42,198 bases of DNA from a virus: IMG/VR virus record IMGVR_UViG_3300042402_002099, positions 1-42,198 of that record; one strand, 5' to 3'. The notes beneath the pieces are model-generated. The model saw nothing but the letters and a program-made list of their open reading frames with translations, searched no databases and was not told the origin of the DNA. A program made the translations under genes and the position numbers. Shown here piece after piece: positions 1 to 7,186 of this stretch (positions are counted from its first letter, which is position 1; each line of letters starts with the position of its first letter).

Positions 1-329
1 AAGTCCATGTAGAAGATAAGACCTGAAGGCAAGTTCATTGGTTGTACAGAAACGAATTCTTTAGAAGCGATGCTTCCGAAAACTCTTCTTACCAATGGTA
101 ATGCCACACCAGCCCACTCTTCAGAACCTGCAGATGTACCTGTTCTTGTAGCTTCGTCTAATAATTGTTTTGCTTGGTTTTCTAACATTACTGCCATACC
201 ATGCTTAGTTGTTTCTGAACCTGCGTTCTCTAACAATCCTGTTTTTTCCCACTTAGCTTTCAAACCTCTTGTTTGCTCAAGCATTACTGATTGAGGGTTT
301 GCGCCAGTCATAATTTGTTTTAAGTCCAT
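1..329 (-). CDS. gp23: Major capsid protein, gp23-like (5' part only)
   Basis: This is the first 109 codons of the major head protein; the 3' end lies beyond position 1. The start is the ATG at 329, preceded by A-rich sequence without a Shine-Dalgarno motif. The visible N-terminal region has an LLENAGSETTKHGMAVMLEN stretch and then LVRRVFG followed by VQPMNLPSGLIFYMD. The latter resembles the gp23 core segment of T4-like phages, where VQPMN and a following P-x-G are conserved. In T4 the protein assembles as hexamers on the scaffold core and is cleaved by the gp21 protease. Its position directly after the scaffold and protease genes is the classical T4 order. The identification is strong from motif plus synteny; C-terminal features cannot be judged. 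Confidence 0.93.
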   Translation of the reverse strand, partial: MDLKQIMTGANPQSVMLEQTRGLKAKWEKTGLLENAGSETTKHGMAVMLENQAKQLLDEATRTGTSAGSEEWAGVALPLVRRVFGSIASKEFVSVQPMNLPSGLIFYMD

Positions 330-354
330 TTTTAATGAATTTATTTGTTTTTGT

Positions 355-1587
355 TTATTTAATGATACCTGCTAATTTCTTAAATCTATCAGAGAAGTTT
401 GCATTTTCAGAAATTACTTCTTTTTGTTCTGCAACTGCTGGCTTAGTAGATTTTGTTACTTTACTAGCAATTCCTTCTTGAATTGATTTTTTAGCGGTTT
501 TGTTAGATGGTGTGTATTTGAAATTCTCTGCTAATGTAGAGTATACCAATTTAACTTCTCTAACTGAGTTTGTTCTATCCAAAGTTTCAATCACTTTCAC
601 TTTTTGTTCGTTAGTCATGTTGTGAGCTCTGAATAATTTATTAGCGAATAATAACTTAGCGTTTAATAAGTTTACTTCGTTAATAGTTTTTTGTAAAGAT
701 TTAATTGTAGAATATGCTTCTTTCAATTCTTCTTCTTTTTCGTCATCTTTAGATTCTTCAGCTTCGTTTGTTAAGTCAGCTTCCATTTCTCTTAAGATTT
801 CTTCCAAGTCAATAACTTCGTCCATTTCAGATTTTTCTTCATCTTCTTTAGCTTCGTCTACTTTAGATTCTTCATCTTCTTTAGCCTCATCCATTTTAGA
901 TTCTTCATCTTCTTTAGCTTCGTCCATTGCCGGTTCTTCAGTTGCATCCATTTGGTCGTCACCTTCCAATTGTGCTTCTAATTCTCTGATGATTGCTTCT
1001 AAGTCCATATCATCTTCTGATTCTTCATCAGATGAATCCATATCCATAGAATCATCACCCATTTGGTCGTCAGTTGAATCCATACCCATGTCATCCATGT
1101 TCATTTCATCATCTCCACCCATTTCGTCTTCAGTTGAATCACCACCTTCTAATTCTGCAATTCTAGATTCCAATTCTGCAATTTTTGCATCTTTGTCATC
1201 ACCAGCTGCGTCATCAGCGAAAGGATTTTCTTCTTCAGAAATGTCTGCTACTTTCTTATAGTCAGTACCAGCTTGTTCAGGTTTTCCAGCATCTTTTTTT
1301 ACACCAACTGATAAATCAGTCATTGCATCTAAAGTTGGTTGTGAACCTGGAGTCTCAGCGTATCCACCGTCTACTTTAGACCCGATACCAGTTGAGCTTA
1401 ACTCTTCATTAGTTTCATCCTTCTCTTCATCTTCCATTTCTGCCTCAGCTTGTAGCTTTTGACTTAAAATAGATTGAAGTCTTGGAGTGAAAGCCTCTTC
1501 AAGAGCCAATTTTGCGTTAGCTAATGCAGTTTCTTTAACGGCTTTAGCGTCAGCGATTGCTTCTTTCAATAATTTTGAATTTGCCAT
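355..1587 (-). CDS. gp22: Prohead core scaffolding protein (gp22-like), highly acidic
   Basis: The 410-residue protein has a helical N-terminus (residues 1-50, KLLKEAIADAKAVKE...), a long Asp/Glu/Met-rich middle (about 115-290) and a basic, helical C-terminus ending KKLAGIIK. Residues 221-252 contain three tandem copies of an 11-residue acidic unit (MDEAKEDEESK). A second, longer-range duplication pairs DLEAIIRELEAQL (195-207) with DLEEILREMEADL (260-272). This architecture and the place between protease and major capsid genes fit the T4 gp22 core protein, which fills the prohead and is degraded by gp21. The start is ATG at 1587. Unlike its neighbours it has a strong Shine-Dalgarno sequence, AAGGAG, 8 nt upstream. 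Sequence conservation among scaffolds is weak, so the call rests mainly on synteny and composition. Confidence 0.8.
   Translation of the reverse strand: MANSKLLKEAIADAKAVKETALANAKLALEEAFTPRLQSILSQKLQAEAEMEDEEKDETNEELSSTGIGSKVDGGYAETPGSQPTLDAMTDLSVGVKKDAGKPEQAGTDYKKVADISEEENPFADDAAGDDKDAKIAELESRIAELEGGDSTEDEMGGDDEMNMDDMGMDSTDDQMGDDSMDMDSSDEESEDDMDLEAIIRELEAQLEGDDQMDATEEPAMDEAKEDEESKMDEAKEDEESKVDEAKEDEEKSEMDEVIDLEEILREMEADLTNEAEESKDDEKEEELKEAYSTIKSLQKTINEVNLLNAKLLFANKLFRAHNMTNEQKVKVIETLDRTNSVREVKLVYSTLAENFKYTPSNKTAKKSIQEGIASKVTKSTKPAVAEQKEVISENANFSDRFKKLAGIIK
832..927 (-). repeat. Three tandem 11-codon acidic repeats in the scaffold gene
   Basis: Three in-frame copies of a roughly 33-bp unit encode M/V-D-E-A-K-E-D-E-E-S-K. 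The first two copies are identical at protein level; the third starts with Val and diverges at its end. Such in-frame repeats can expand or contract by slippage or recombination, changing scaffold length. Confidence 0.85.
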
Positions 1588-1595
1588 CTTGTTTT

Positions 1596-1601
1596 CTCCT
1601 T
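1596..1601 (-). promoter_or_regulatory. Strong Shine-Dalgarno sequence of the scaffold gene
   Basis: AAGGAG read on the minus strand (1601 to 1596), followed by an 8-nt A-rich spacer to the ATG at 1587. This is the only start codon in the window for which I see a consensus SD at proper spacing; other starts have A/T-only leaders. It is notable because the gene immediately upstream encodes a bS21 homologue. Confidence 0.75.
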
Positions 1602-1709
1602 ATGTTTTGTTTGTGAAGTTATTTCGTATAAGAAACTCCAATGTAATTATGTTGGTTGTTCGGTCACACCTTATAGAGAAGGGTATTCATTAACCAACGA
1701 TGTCTTATA

Positions 1710-1731
1710 ATCTCATAATAAAAAATGAGAT
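1710..1731 (-). other. 7-bp inverted repeat in the bS21-scaffold gap
   Basis: Positions 1710-1716 and 1725-1731 are perfect reverse complements (ATCTCAT / ATGAGAT) around an 8-nt A/T loop. There is no U-run after it in the minus-strand direction, so it does not look like an intrinsic terminator. An RNA processing or stabilising hairpin in the scaffold leader is possible. It lies in the longest gene-free gap of the window (1588-1777). Confidence 0.35.
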
Positions 1732-1777
1732 ATTTGATAATAAATATGTAAATTTTTTAGAAAACTAAAGAAAACTA

Positions 1778-1954
1778 CTAAAATAATTTGTTTTTTCTTA
1801 TAGTTTCTTCTCTTTGTAACCGTTTTCTCTTAGAGGGTTTAGTAAAATTCTTTCTATCTCTAAGTTCTTCTATTTGTTTTGTGGACTGAACTTTTCTTTT
1901 ATAGTCCTTTAATGCCCACTCTATATTTCCACCTTTAACACTAACTATTAACAT
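1778..1954 (-). CDS. rpsU: Ribosomal protein bS21 homologue
   Basis: A 58-residue basic protein starting MLIVSVKGGNIEWALKDYKR and continuing through an ELRDRKNFTKPSKRKR segment. The order (beta-strand start, N-I-E-x-A-L-K-x-Y-K-R helix, E-L-R-x-R, F-T-K-P-S, K-R) is that of bacterial small-subunit protein bS21, and the FTKPS version is typical of Bacteroidota. bS21 binds the 30S platform next to the 3' end of 16S rRNA. ATG at 1954 lies 4 nt after the stop of the upstream gene; the stop is TAG at 1780-1778. The protein ends a few residues earlier than host bS21, and the position after KR-x-E where I recall a Tyr in flavobacterial bS21 appears to be Arg53. Phage-borne bS21 genes are known from other aquatic phages. 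Confidence 0.85.
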   Translation of the reverse strand: MLIVSVKGGNIEWALKDYKRKVQSTKQIEELRDRKNFTKPSKRKRLQREETIRKNKLF

Positions 1955-1958
1955 CCTT

Positions 1959-2330
1959 CTATTGTAAATTAACCAATTTATATTTTGTTGAGTATAATAA
2001 AGTTACAACCGTATCTATGTCGTTTTGTAACCAACTCATTTGTAATTTTTTGTCTTGTCTCAATTTTGCAACTGCTGCAATCAATTTGTCGAAATAACTG
2101 ATTACATTTTTGACATCATTGTTTGTATCTAAACCACTAACAGGTTGTAATTTGATTAAACCATATTGTCCTTGATATGCTTCTACTAAACCATCTACCA
2201 AACCACCAATTGAATCGTAGTATGCTCCCAATGCTAAATGTGCAGATAAAGAACCAACACCTCTTTGTCCTAAATGAAACGAATGTGCCTGTGTTCTACT
2301 ATGTAATAATAATGATGCTAATTGTTCCAA
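1959..2330 (-). CDS. DUF5856-like, possibly ferritin-like/Dps-like helical protein
   Basis: A 123-residue helical protein with an LLHSRTQAHSFHLGQRGVGS start and then SAHLALGAYYDSIGGLVDGL. The His-rich first helix and the A-Y-Y-D-x-I segment match a small protein family (DUF5856, by recollection) common near head genes of T4-like marine phages. The spacing of His, Asp and Glu recalls ferritin/Dps four-helix bundles, but I cannot show a metal site. The only start available is TTG at 2330; there is no upstream ATG, because the TAA of the preceding gene (2342-2340) is in the same frame, three codons before it. The leader is purely A-rich. The role is unknown. Confidence 0.65.
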   Translation of the reverse strand: MEQLASLLLHSRTQAHSFHLGQRGVGSLSAHLALGAYYDSIGGLVDGLVEAYQGQYGLIKLQPVSGLDTNNDVKNVISYFDKLIAAVAKLRQDKKLQMSWLQNDIDTVVTLLYSTKYKLVNLQ

Positions 2331-2339
2331 TTTGTTTTT

Positions 2340-2750
2340 TTATTTTATTCCTAATCTTTCTTTCATAACATCTTCAGAAATGTCTGCAATTTCAAAATAT
2401 CTACCCAATACATTTCCCATATCTTCATAAAGTGCTTCCAATCTTTGTTGTTGTTGAGATGCTTCTTTAGCTTCTTTTTCAAATGCACCTTGTAGTTTTT
2501 TCAATTCACCCATGTTTCTTTTAATAGTCACTCTATCAAACCAATCATCACCTTCTCTCAAAGTGTATTCTTGTGCAGCGTCTGCAATTGCACCTAATGT
2601 TTCTGCAACTTGTCTAATGTCAGATTTTCTACTTATTCCTTCTCTGTGTTGACCATATGTTGAAATAATTTCCAAAAAATGCTTCTTTAAGTTTGAAGGC
2701 AATTGTTGAAATTCTTCATTTTCTTTCATTAAATCTTTTAACTTTATCAT
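2340..2750 (-). CDS. Hypothetical helical protein of the head module
   Basis: 136 residues, ATG at 2750. Residues 1-30 are amphipathic helix; 75-125 are strongly helical with an E/K/Q-rich coiled-coil look (KKLQGAFEKEAKEASQQQQR). I see no catalytic motif, signal peptide or membrane segment. It lies 4 nt after the prohead protease gene and shares its reading frame with the TTG-started gene downstream. The context suggests a core or assembly role, perhaps analogous to the small T4 core proteins gp67/gp68, but that is only positional inference. Confidence 0.6.
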   Translation of the reverse strand: MIKLKDLMKENEEFQQLPSNLKKHFLEIISTYGQHREGISRKSDIRQVAETLGAIADAAQEYTLREGDDWFDRVTIKRNMGELKKLQGAFEKEAKEASQQQQRLEALYEDMGNVLGRYFEIADISEDVMKERLGIK

Positions 2751-2754
2751 CTTA

Positions 2755-3345
2755 TTAGTTTAATTCTATTATAATTTCTCTCATTAAATCTTGTGACTTG
2801 CACCACTTACCACATTCCTCAGCTACTTTTGCCCATTGTTTACTTTCGTTCATAGGAGCCATAAATGCACCATGTGTTGACGGATTTGATACAAAGTCCC
2901 ATCCAACTAATTCAAAGTCTTCCTGAACCATTACAGTCCCATCATTCATATTTTTTACTGAACCTAATCCTCTTGATGAAATACCTAAACGAATATTGTT
3001 CTTCAATAATTCTTTTAAGATATTACCAGATGGAGTTGAAAGAATTTCTACCACACCACAAACATCATCACCTTCCCACCAAATTTCTCTAATATTGTGT
3101 GATACATTCTTTAGGTTGATAACTGGAGACTCAGGATGGTCTAATTCACCCAATGCTCTTCTTTCTTTAATAAGAGTTTCATATTTCATACACTCTCTTT
3201 CTAAGATTTCTTTTGGATATCTTCTATGGTTTTGATTTGGAGCACCTGCTCTTTGCAAGATACCCTTAACCAAATAAGTTCCATTTTCTTCTTTTTGAAG
3301 CTTTGCCTCAAATAAGTGAGTTTCTATTAGTAATCCTTTATTCAT
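2755..3345 (-). CDS. gp21: Prohead core serine protease (gp21-like)
   Basis: This 196-residue protein matches the herpesvirus-assemblin-like prohead proteases of T4-like phages. It starts with MNKGLLIETHLFEA and has a G-x-L-Q-R-A-G-A-P-N-x-N-x-R-x-Y segment (28-43). The catalytic His is probably H70 in LGELDHPES and the catalytic Ser is S123 or S124 in LGISSRGLGS. In T4 the enzyme cleaves the scaffold, the capsid proteins and itself during head maturation; the acidic scaffold and the major capsid gene downstream are its expected substrates. The ATG at 3345 overlaps the stop of the preceding gene by one base (TAATG), suggesting coupled translation. Confidence 0.92.
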   Translation of the reverse strand: MNKGLLIETHLFEAKLQKEENGTYLVKGILQRAGAPNQNHRRYPKEILERECMKYETLIKERRALGELDHPESPVINLKNVSHNIREIWWEGDDVCGVVEILSTPSGNILKELLKNNIRLGISSRGLGSVKNMNDGTVMVQEDFELVGWDFVSNPSTHGAFMAPMNESKQWAKVAEECGKWCKSQDLMREIIIELN

Positions 3346-3641
3346 TACTTTTTCTTATTTCTTAATGATGCCAAATCAGATGCCTCAATTTCACCATCTT
3401 TATCTACATCCAATACATCTTGGTTTCCAGGTAAGTCTTCGTTATATCCTTTTAATCTACCTTCGTTCTTAGCTTTATAAGCTTTATCAACTGCAATAAA
3501 GAATTTAGATTTTGCTTTAGGAGACATATCCTTTAATGAATGACCTGTTTTTGAAAGCATACGCTTAAAAAACTTTTCGTAGTCATTTGTTTGCTCGTCT
3601 AATACTTCTCTAACAATGTTTTTTAATTCTTCTAAATTCAT
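3345..3641 (-). CDS. Small protein with EF-hand/dockerin-like calcium loop
   Basis: 98 residues, ATG at 3641. The N-terminal half is charged and helical (MNLEELKNIVREVLDEQ), followed by a K-rich middle containing KAKSKFFIAVDKAYKAKNEG. The C-terminus has D-V-D-K-D-G-E-I-E-A-S-D-L, an almost perfect single EF-hand/dockerin-type loop (Asp at positions 1, 3 and 5, Gly at 6, Ile at 8, Asp at 12). This may bind Ca2+; one loop alone usually needs dimerisation or a partner. It sits immediately upstream of the protease with a one-base overlap. Function unknown; a calcium-dependent structural or assembly role is conceivable. Confidence 0.65.
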   Translation of the reverse strand: MNLEELKNIVREVLDEQTNDYEKFFKRMLSKTGHSLKDMSPKAKSKFFIAVDKAYKAKNEGRLKGYNEDLPGNQDVLDVDKDGEIEASDLASLRNKKK

Positions 3642-3642
3642 T

Positions 3643-4227
3643 TTATTGTGCTATTTTTCTGATTTGTTGTTCTAATTTAAGTAATCTTTCTTTTATAGTA
3701 TAAATATGTTTATTCGTTCTTTTCCAGAAATTTTGATTACTTACTCCATTCTCTTGTTTCAATCTACCATACCAACCCATAAATTTTTCAATTTCTGCAA
3801 GTTGTTTATTGATATTAGATATTCCTTTATTAACTTTTACATATGCAGGAGAATCTTCTTTTTTTAATTCAATCCAACGATTCTCATTAACTACACTATA
3901 TCCTGTTAGTTTTGCAGCCTTCTTTGCAGTTTTTTTCTCGCTACCTTTTTTACCGAATGCATTTGGAGTATTATATCCTTGTACATTTGCAGTAGTATTC
4001 ATTTCGTCAATCATTCCCTTAATAATTTCTTTAAGTTTTATGATTGATTCTTTTTTAACTTTATTTGGCAATCCTTTGTGTTTAGTTGATGCAAAGTCTT
4101 TAGCATCTTTGTCAGACATTGAATCGGCTGCTTTTGCAACTTCTGGTGATGGATTTTCCATATCACCTTTTTGAGCTGCATGAACCATACCCATAAATCG
4201 TTGTTGTGCTTTTGATACTGCTGGCAT
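3643..4227 (-). CDS. DUF3008-type protein with helical C-terminal extension
   Basis: 194 residues. The first 60 residues, MPAVSKAQQRFMGMVHAAQK then SPEVAKAADSM and DFASTKHKGLPNKV, closely match the short DUF3008 family found in many phages and some bacteria. The remainder is lysine-rich, with a FGKKGSEKKTAKKAAKLTGY patch and a predicted helix/coiled coil at about 125-194. No enzyme motif is visible. The next gene starts just after it (3641). DUF3008 has no established function; the basic composition would allow nucleic-acid or scaffold contact. Start ATG at 4227 is well supported by the family's conserved N-terminus. Confidence 0.75.
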   Translation of the reverse strand: MPAVSKAQQRFMGMVHAAQKGDMENPSPEVAKAADSMSDKDAKDFASTKHKGLPNKVKKESIIKLKEIIKGMIDEMNTTANVQGYNTPNAFGKKGSEKKTAKKAAKLTGYSVVNENRWIELKKEDSPAYVKVNKGISNINKQLAEIEKFMGWYGRLKQENGVSNQNFWKRTNKHIYTIKERLLKLEQQIRKIAQ

Positions 4228-4237
4228 TTTGATAATA

Positions 4238-4465
4238 TTAAGCTAATACATAAACAGAACCACCATTGGTTACTGAAATACTTTTTACATAACAAGGAAA
4301 AGGTTCTCCTGCTGTTAAATGTGCCAATGAAATGGTTGTATTACCTTCTAAAGTAATTGTACCGGTCACACCACTCACAGGTAACACACCCCACACTCTA
4401 TCTATTAATGCGGCAGAACCAGATGTTACTAATTTTGCGTTATATGCTCTATAATTTACACTCAT
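4238..4465 (-). CDS. Small beta-rich protein, possibly virion-associated
   Basis: 75 residues, ATG at 4465, with alternating hydrophobic and Thr/Gly/Ser residues that read as beta strands (GVTGTITLEGNTTISLAHLT, then CYVKSISVTNGGSVYVLA). It has no signal peptide, no membrane helix and a single Cys. Position inside the head module and composition suggest a small structural or decoration protein. I do not recognise a specific family. Confidence 0.55.
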   Translation of the reverse strand: MSVNYRAYNAKLVTSGSAALIDRVWGVLPVSGVTGTITLEGNTTISLAHLTAGEPFPCYVKSISVTNGGSVYVLA

Positions 4466-4469
4466 AATT

Positions 4470-5342
4470 TTATTTTTTAATCGATTGTTTTAGTTCACCT
4501 AATAGTTCATATGTCATCATCATTGCAGATAAATGTTGTTCTTTAATCTTTTTTACAGATTTAATTTTTCTAACATTTGCAATTGTTTCTGCTAATTTAA
4601 TTTTAGTAACTTTGTCAGAAATTTTAGAACCAACTTCTTTTAATGAATCTACTAATTTAGTTACTTCTTCATTAACATATTGATTCAATTTACCTGTGTT
4701 ATTGATGTTGTTAATATATTCTCTTAATAATCCTTTCTGGTCTTCGGTTAGATTTTTGTATTTACTATTAAAAGATTCTACTAATAATTTATAAGATACC
4801 GCTCTTAAATCTTCATCTTGTTTTCTATATTCTTCTAAAACTGCATCTTTAATTTTTACATCTTTATTTTCAATAGATGAGTTGATTATATTTTCTGCAA
4901 TTGTAAAACGAGATGAAACGATATCAGTTGGGTCAAATTGTTCTACCGATGTAACGGTTTCAAATATTTTATAAATAGATGCAAGAGTTTTATAATTTGA
5001 AATAGATGATTTTATAAATTCATCTAAATTATAAGTTTCTTTAATTTCTTTAATAAGATTATATTTTTCTCTTGTAAGTTTAGTTTCATCTAATCTTTTA
5101 CGAGCTTCTAATATTGTGTTGATGAACTGTTCAGCTTTTGATTCTGAATTGTATTTTTCATTAACAAGATATTGATATAATTTCAATTCTTTAGATAATT
5201 CTTTTTTTGAATTAAAATGTTCTTTTAAAATTTTTTCTGCAACAGATTTGTTATTAGACATTATTTCGGACGTGATTTGTCTTACTAATAATTCGAATAT
5301 AAATCCGGTATTTTTAAACTTTGAATGCTTTATTTTTTTCAT
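4470..5342 (-). CDS. Hypothetical helical protein following the portal gene
   Basis: 290 residues, almost entirely alpha-helical and rich in Lys, Glu, Ile and Asn. It begins MKKIKHSKFKNTGFIFELLV. The frame is open three bases further to a TTG at 5345, but ATG at 5342 is the more likely start. It sits between portal and small head genes, where T4 has core genes 67/68; no sequence resemblance to those is visible. No catalytic or nucleic-acid motif is seen. Similar-looking proteins occur beside portal genes of marine T4-like phages, so a conserved assembly role is plausible. The leader contains a GATAAATA box at 5360-5353. Confidence 0.6.
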   Translation of the reverse strand: MKKIKHSKFKNTGFIFELLVRQITSEIMSNNKSVAEKILKEHFNSKKELSKELKLYQYLVNEKYNSESKAEQFINTILEARKRLDETKLTREKYNLIKEIKETYNLDEFIKSSISNYKTLASIYKIFETVTSVEQFDPTDIVSSRFTIAENIINSSIENKDVKIKDAVLEEYRKQDEDLRAVSYKLLVESFNSKYKNLTEDQKGLLREYINNINNTGKLNQYVNEEVTKLVDSLKEVGSKISDKVTKIKLAETIANVRKIKSVKKIKEQHLSAMMMTYELLGELKQSIKK

Positions 5343-5352
5343 CAATTGATAT

Positions 5353-5371
5353 TATTTATCAGATATAAATA
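5353..5371 (-). promoter_or_regulatory. Candidate late-promoter-like A/T motif upstream of the 290-aa gene
   Basis: On the minus strand the 44-base gap contains TATTTATA (5371-5364) and then GATAAATA (5360-5353), the latter resembling the T4-type late -10 box. The GATAAATA lies only 10 nt before the ATG at 5342, which would give a very short leader. An ATATTTA motif recurs in four other head-module gaps. Low confidence because the DNA is very A/T-rich. Confidence 0.3.
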
Positions 5372-5389
5372 TGTTTTTATATTACTTTA

Positions 5390-7132
5390 TTACTTTTTTG
5401 TTAAATTCTCTGTTAAAATCTTTTTTTTATTACCCTTCATATCTTTAAATATCTCAGTATATGATTCTCTGGGTTTATATTTTACAGAACCTTCTTTTTG
5501 TTTAAGTGTTTTAATACCTAATGGGTCTCTACCTTGTGGATGGTCATCTTTACCATATCTCGTAGGGTCTTTAGGTCTACCACCTTCGTCTTCATTTGCT
5601 AATTCTAAATTGATATTATCTATCTCTTCTTCAACATTTGTCGTACCTTCGGTTCCGGTTGGTTTAGCCGGGTCCATACCCTGAGTTTCAATAGAAGTTA
5701 AGCGGAATGATTGTTTTGTATCATCTAATACTTGCATTGTCATTTCATCTTGTTCATCTTTAGCCATATTTAATATAGCCTTATACATCCATTCTTTTGA
5801 AACCATTTTGGTTTGTTGCATTTGTTGAATCAATGCTATTTTTGATGTATACAATTCAACCTTTTCTTGTTCGTATATTTTAGATGGAATAGTTAATTCT
5901 AATGTGAAAGCAGTTAATCTATCATCTTCAATTCCTTGTGCATATAAGTGAACGATTGCAATTTTAGTTAATTCGGATACAATTACTCTTTGAATTCTTT
6001 CAATTGTTTTTGCAAATCTAACATCCATTGCTGCAAGAGTTGCTTTACCATTGGTATCTTCTTCGTATCCTAAATATGCTTTTGGAATTTGTAAAGCTGA
6101 CATCAATTTATTTTTTAAATAATTGATATCATCAATCATATTATATTCTAAACCTTTTAGGGTATCAATTGAAGTTCCATTATCACTACCACGAACTGGC
6201 ATGTAATAATCTTCAATTAAGTTTTGCATATTATATTTTAAGTTATACTCACCAGTTCTTTCGTCAACAAATGGAACTTTTTTAGATGAGTTAATAATCT
6301 TTTGCATGTAGTTATCCACTTCATTTGGTGGAATATTACCAACATCCACTTTAAAGATTCTCTTTTCAGGAGCTCTCATAACTCTGTGGATTAACATTGC
6401 ATCTTCCATCAACATCAATTGTTTCCAAACTCTTCTAGCACCTTCTAACATAGATTTTCCATAAGGTAAGAAGTTTGCATCACCATTTAATCTAAAGTGT
6501 GCAATTTCGTAGTTTTCAAATTCTTTTTTATTATTTTGAGAATATCCACTATTTGGATTTTGATATGGTGCGTATACAAATTTAACTCTTTGTGGATTTT
6601 CTTGGTCAAATCCTTCAACTCTACTCATTTCATATACGGATAATGGATTTGTATTAACAATACCAAATTCATCTGCCATTTCTAATTGTAAATAAAAATC
6701 ACCATATTTAACCAAATTTCTAACCCATGGCCATAAGTTAAATTCAACATTAAGTGTATCGTAAAATAAATTTTCTAATACTTGTTTGATTTGGTCATCT
6801 TCATGATGTATCTTTAATACACTACCGAATTCGTTTCTTGCAGTACATTCGTCTGCATAAACATTTAATGCTGATGATAAAATTGGGTCTGTATCCATTG
6901 AGTCATAATCTCTAAACAAATCAATTCTAACTTGTTGATATGCTAATGAAGATTCTACTTGTCCAGTTCCGTAATTTGTAACTTTTAGTTTCATAAAACG
7001 GTCAACGAGGTTAGTAGTCATGTTTTGATACTCATCGGTATCTACTACTTTGATTCCTTTCGCCGTTTTTCTAACAATAGTATTTGTTGAAAATAATTTT
7101 TGTAACCTACTAAATATTGATTTATCTGCCAT
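5390..7132 (-). CDS. gp20: Portal vertex protein (gp20-like)
   Basis: 580 residues, ATG at 7132 with an A/T-only leader. It has the T4 gp20 pattern: an N-terminal arm, then YDSMDTDPILSSALNVYADE, an E-I-A-H-F-R-L segment, GKSMLEGARRVWKQLMLMED followed by RVMRAPEKRIFKVDVGN, and DINYLKNKLMSALQIPKAYLG. The RAPEKR..DVG and IPKAYLG segments are hallmarks of the T4-like portal family. The protein forms the dodecameric ring at the special head vertex, nucleates prohead assembly and docks the terminase. The C-terminal 90 residues are charged and K/E-rich. It lies two genes after the terminase large subunit, as expected. No frame disruption is visible. Confidence 0.95.
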   Translation of the reverse strand: MADKSIFSRLQKLFSTNTIVRKTAKGIKVVDTDEYQNMTTNLVDRFMKLKVTNYGTGQVESSLAYQQVRIDLFRDYDSMDTDPILSSALNVYADECTARNEFGSVLKIHHEDDQIKQVLENLFYDTLNVEFNLWPWVRNLVKYGDFYLQLEMADEFGIVNTNPLSVYEMSRVEGFDQENPQRVKFVYAPYQNPNSGYSQNNKKEFENYEIAHFRLNGDANFLPYGKSMLEGARRVWKQLMLMEDAMLIHRVMRAPEKRIFKVDVGNIPPNEVDNYMQKIINSSKKVPFVDERTGEYNLKYNMQNLIEDYYMPVRGSDNGTSIDTLKGLEYNMIDDINYLKNKLMSALQIPKAYLGYEEDTNGKATLAAMDVRFAKTIERIQRVIVSELTKIAIVHLYAQGIEDDRLTAFTLELTIPSKIYEQEKVELYTSKIALIQQMQQTKMVSKEWMYKAILNMAKDEQDEMTMQVLDDTKQSFRLTSIETQGMDPAKPTGTEGTTNVEEEIDNINLELANEDEGGRPKDPTRYGKDDHPQGRDPLGIKTLKQKEGSVKYKPRESYTEIFKDMKGNKKKILTENLTKK

Positions 7133-7153
7133 TTTTATATAATTCTATTTTTC

Positions 7154-7161
7154 TAAATATA
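7154..7161 (-). promoter_or_regulatory. Candidate ATATTTA motif upstream of the portal gene
   Basis: TATATTTA on the minus strand, 21 nt before the portal ATG, in a 54-base gap. It fits TAnnTTT(G/A), close to the Bacteroidota -7 consensus as I recall it, and recurs in other gaps of the head module. No clear -33 element is seen, so this is tentative. Confidence 0.25.
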
Positions 7162-7186
7162 TGAAAAATTTTCCACTTTTCCAAAT

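Noticed and set aside
989-1261. Serine-rich open frame on the plus strand
   Set aside because: It is the reverse complement of the acidic repeats (Asp/Glu codons) of the scaffold gene; no start context, and all other genes are on the minus strand.
1710-1731. Inverted repeat as an intrinsic terminator
   Set aside because: The stem is short and A/T-rich and is not followed by a U-run on the minus strand.
3699-3706. TATAAATA on the plus strand as a T4-like late promoter
   Set aside because: It lies inside a coding region and points antisense to every gene in the window.
4038-4295. Alternative minus-strand frame of 85 codons
   Set aside because: It overlaps two well-supported genes (DUF3008-type and the small beta-rich gene) and has no recognisable protein features.
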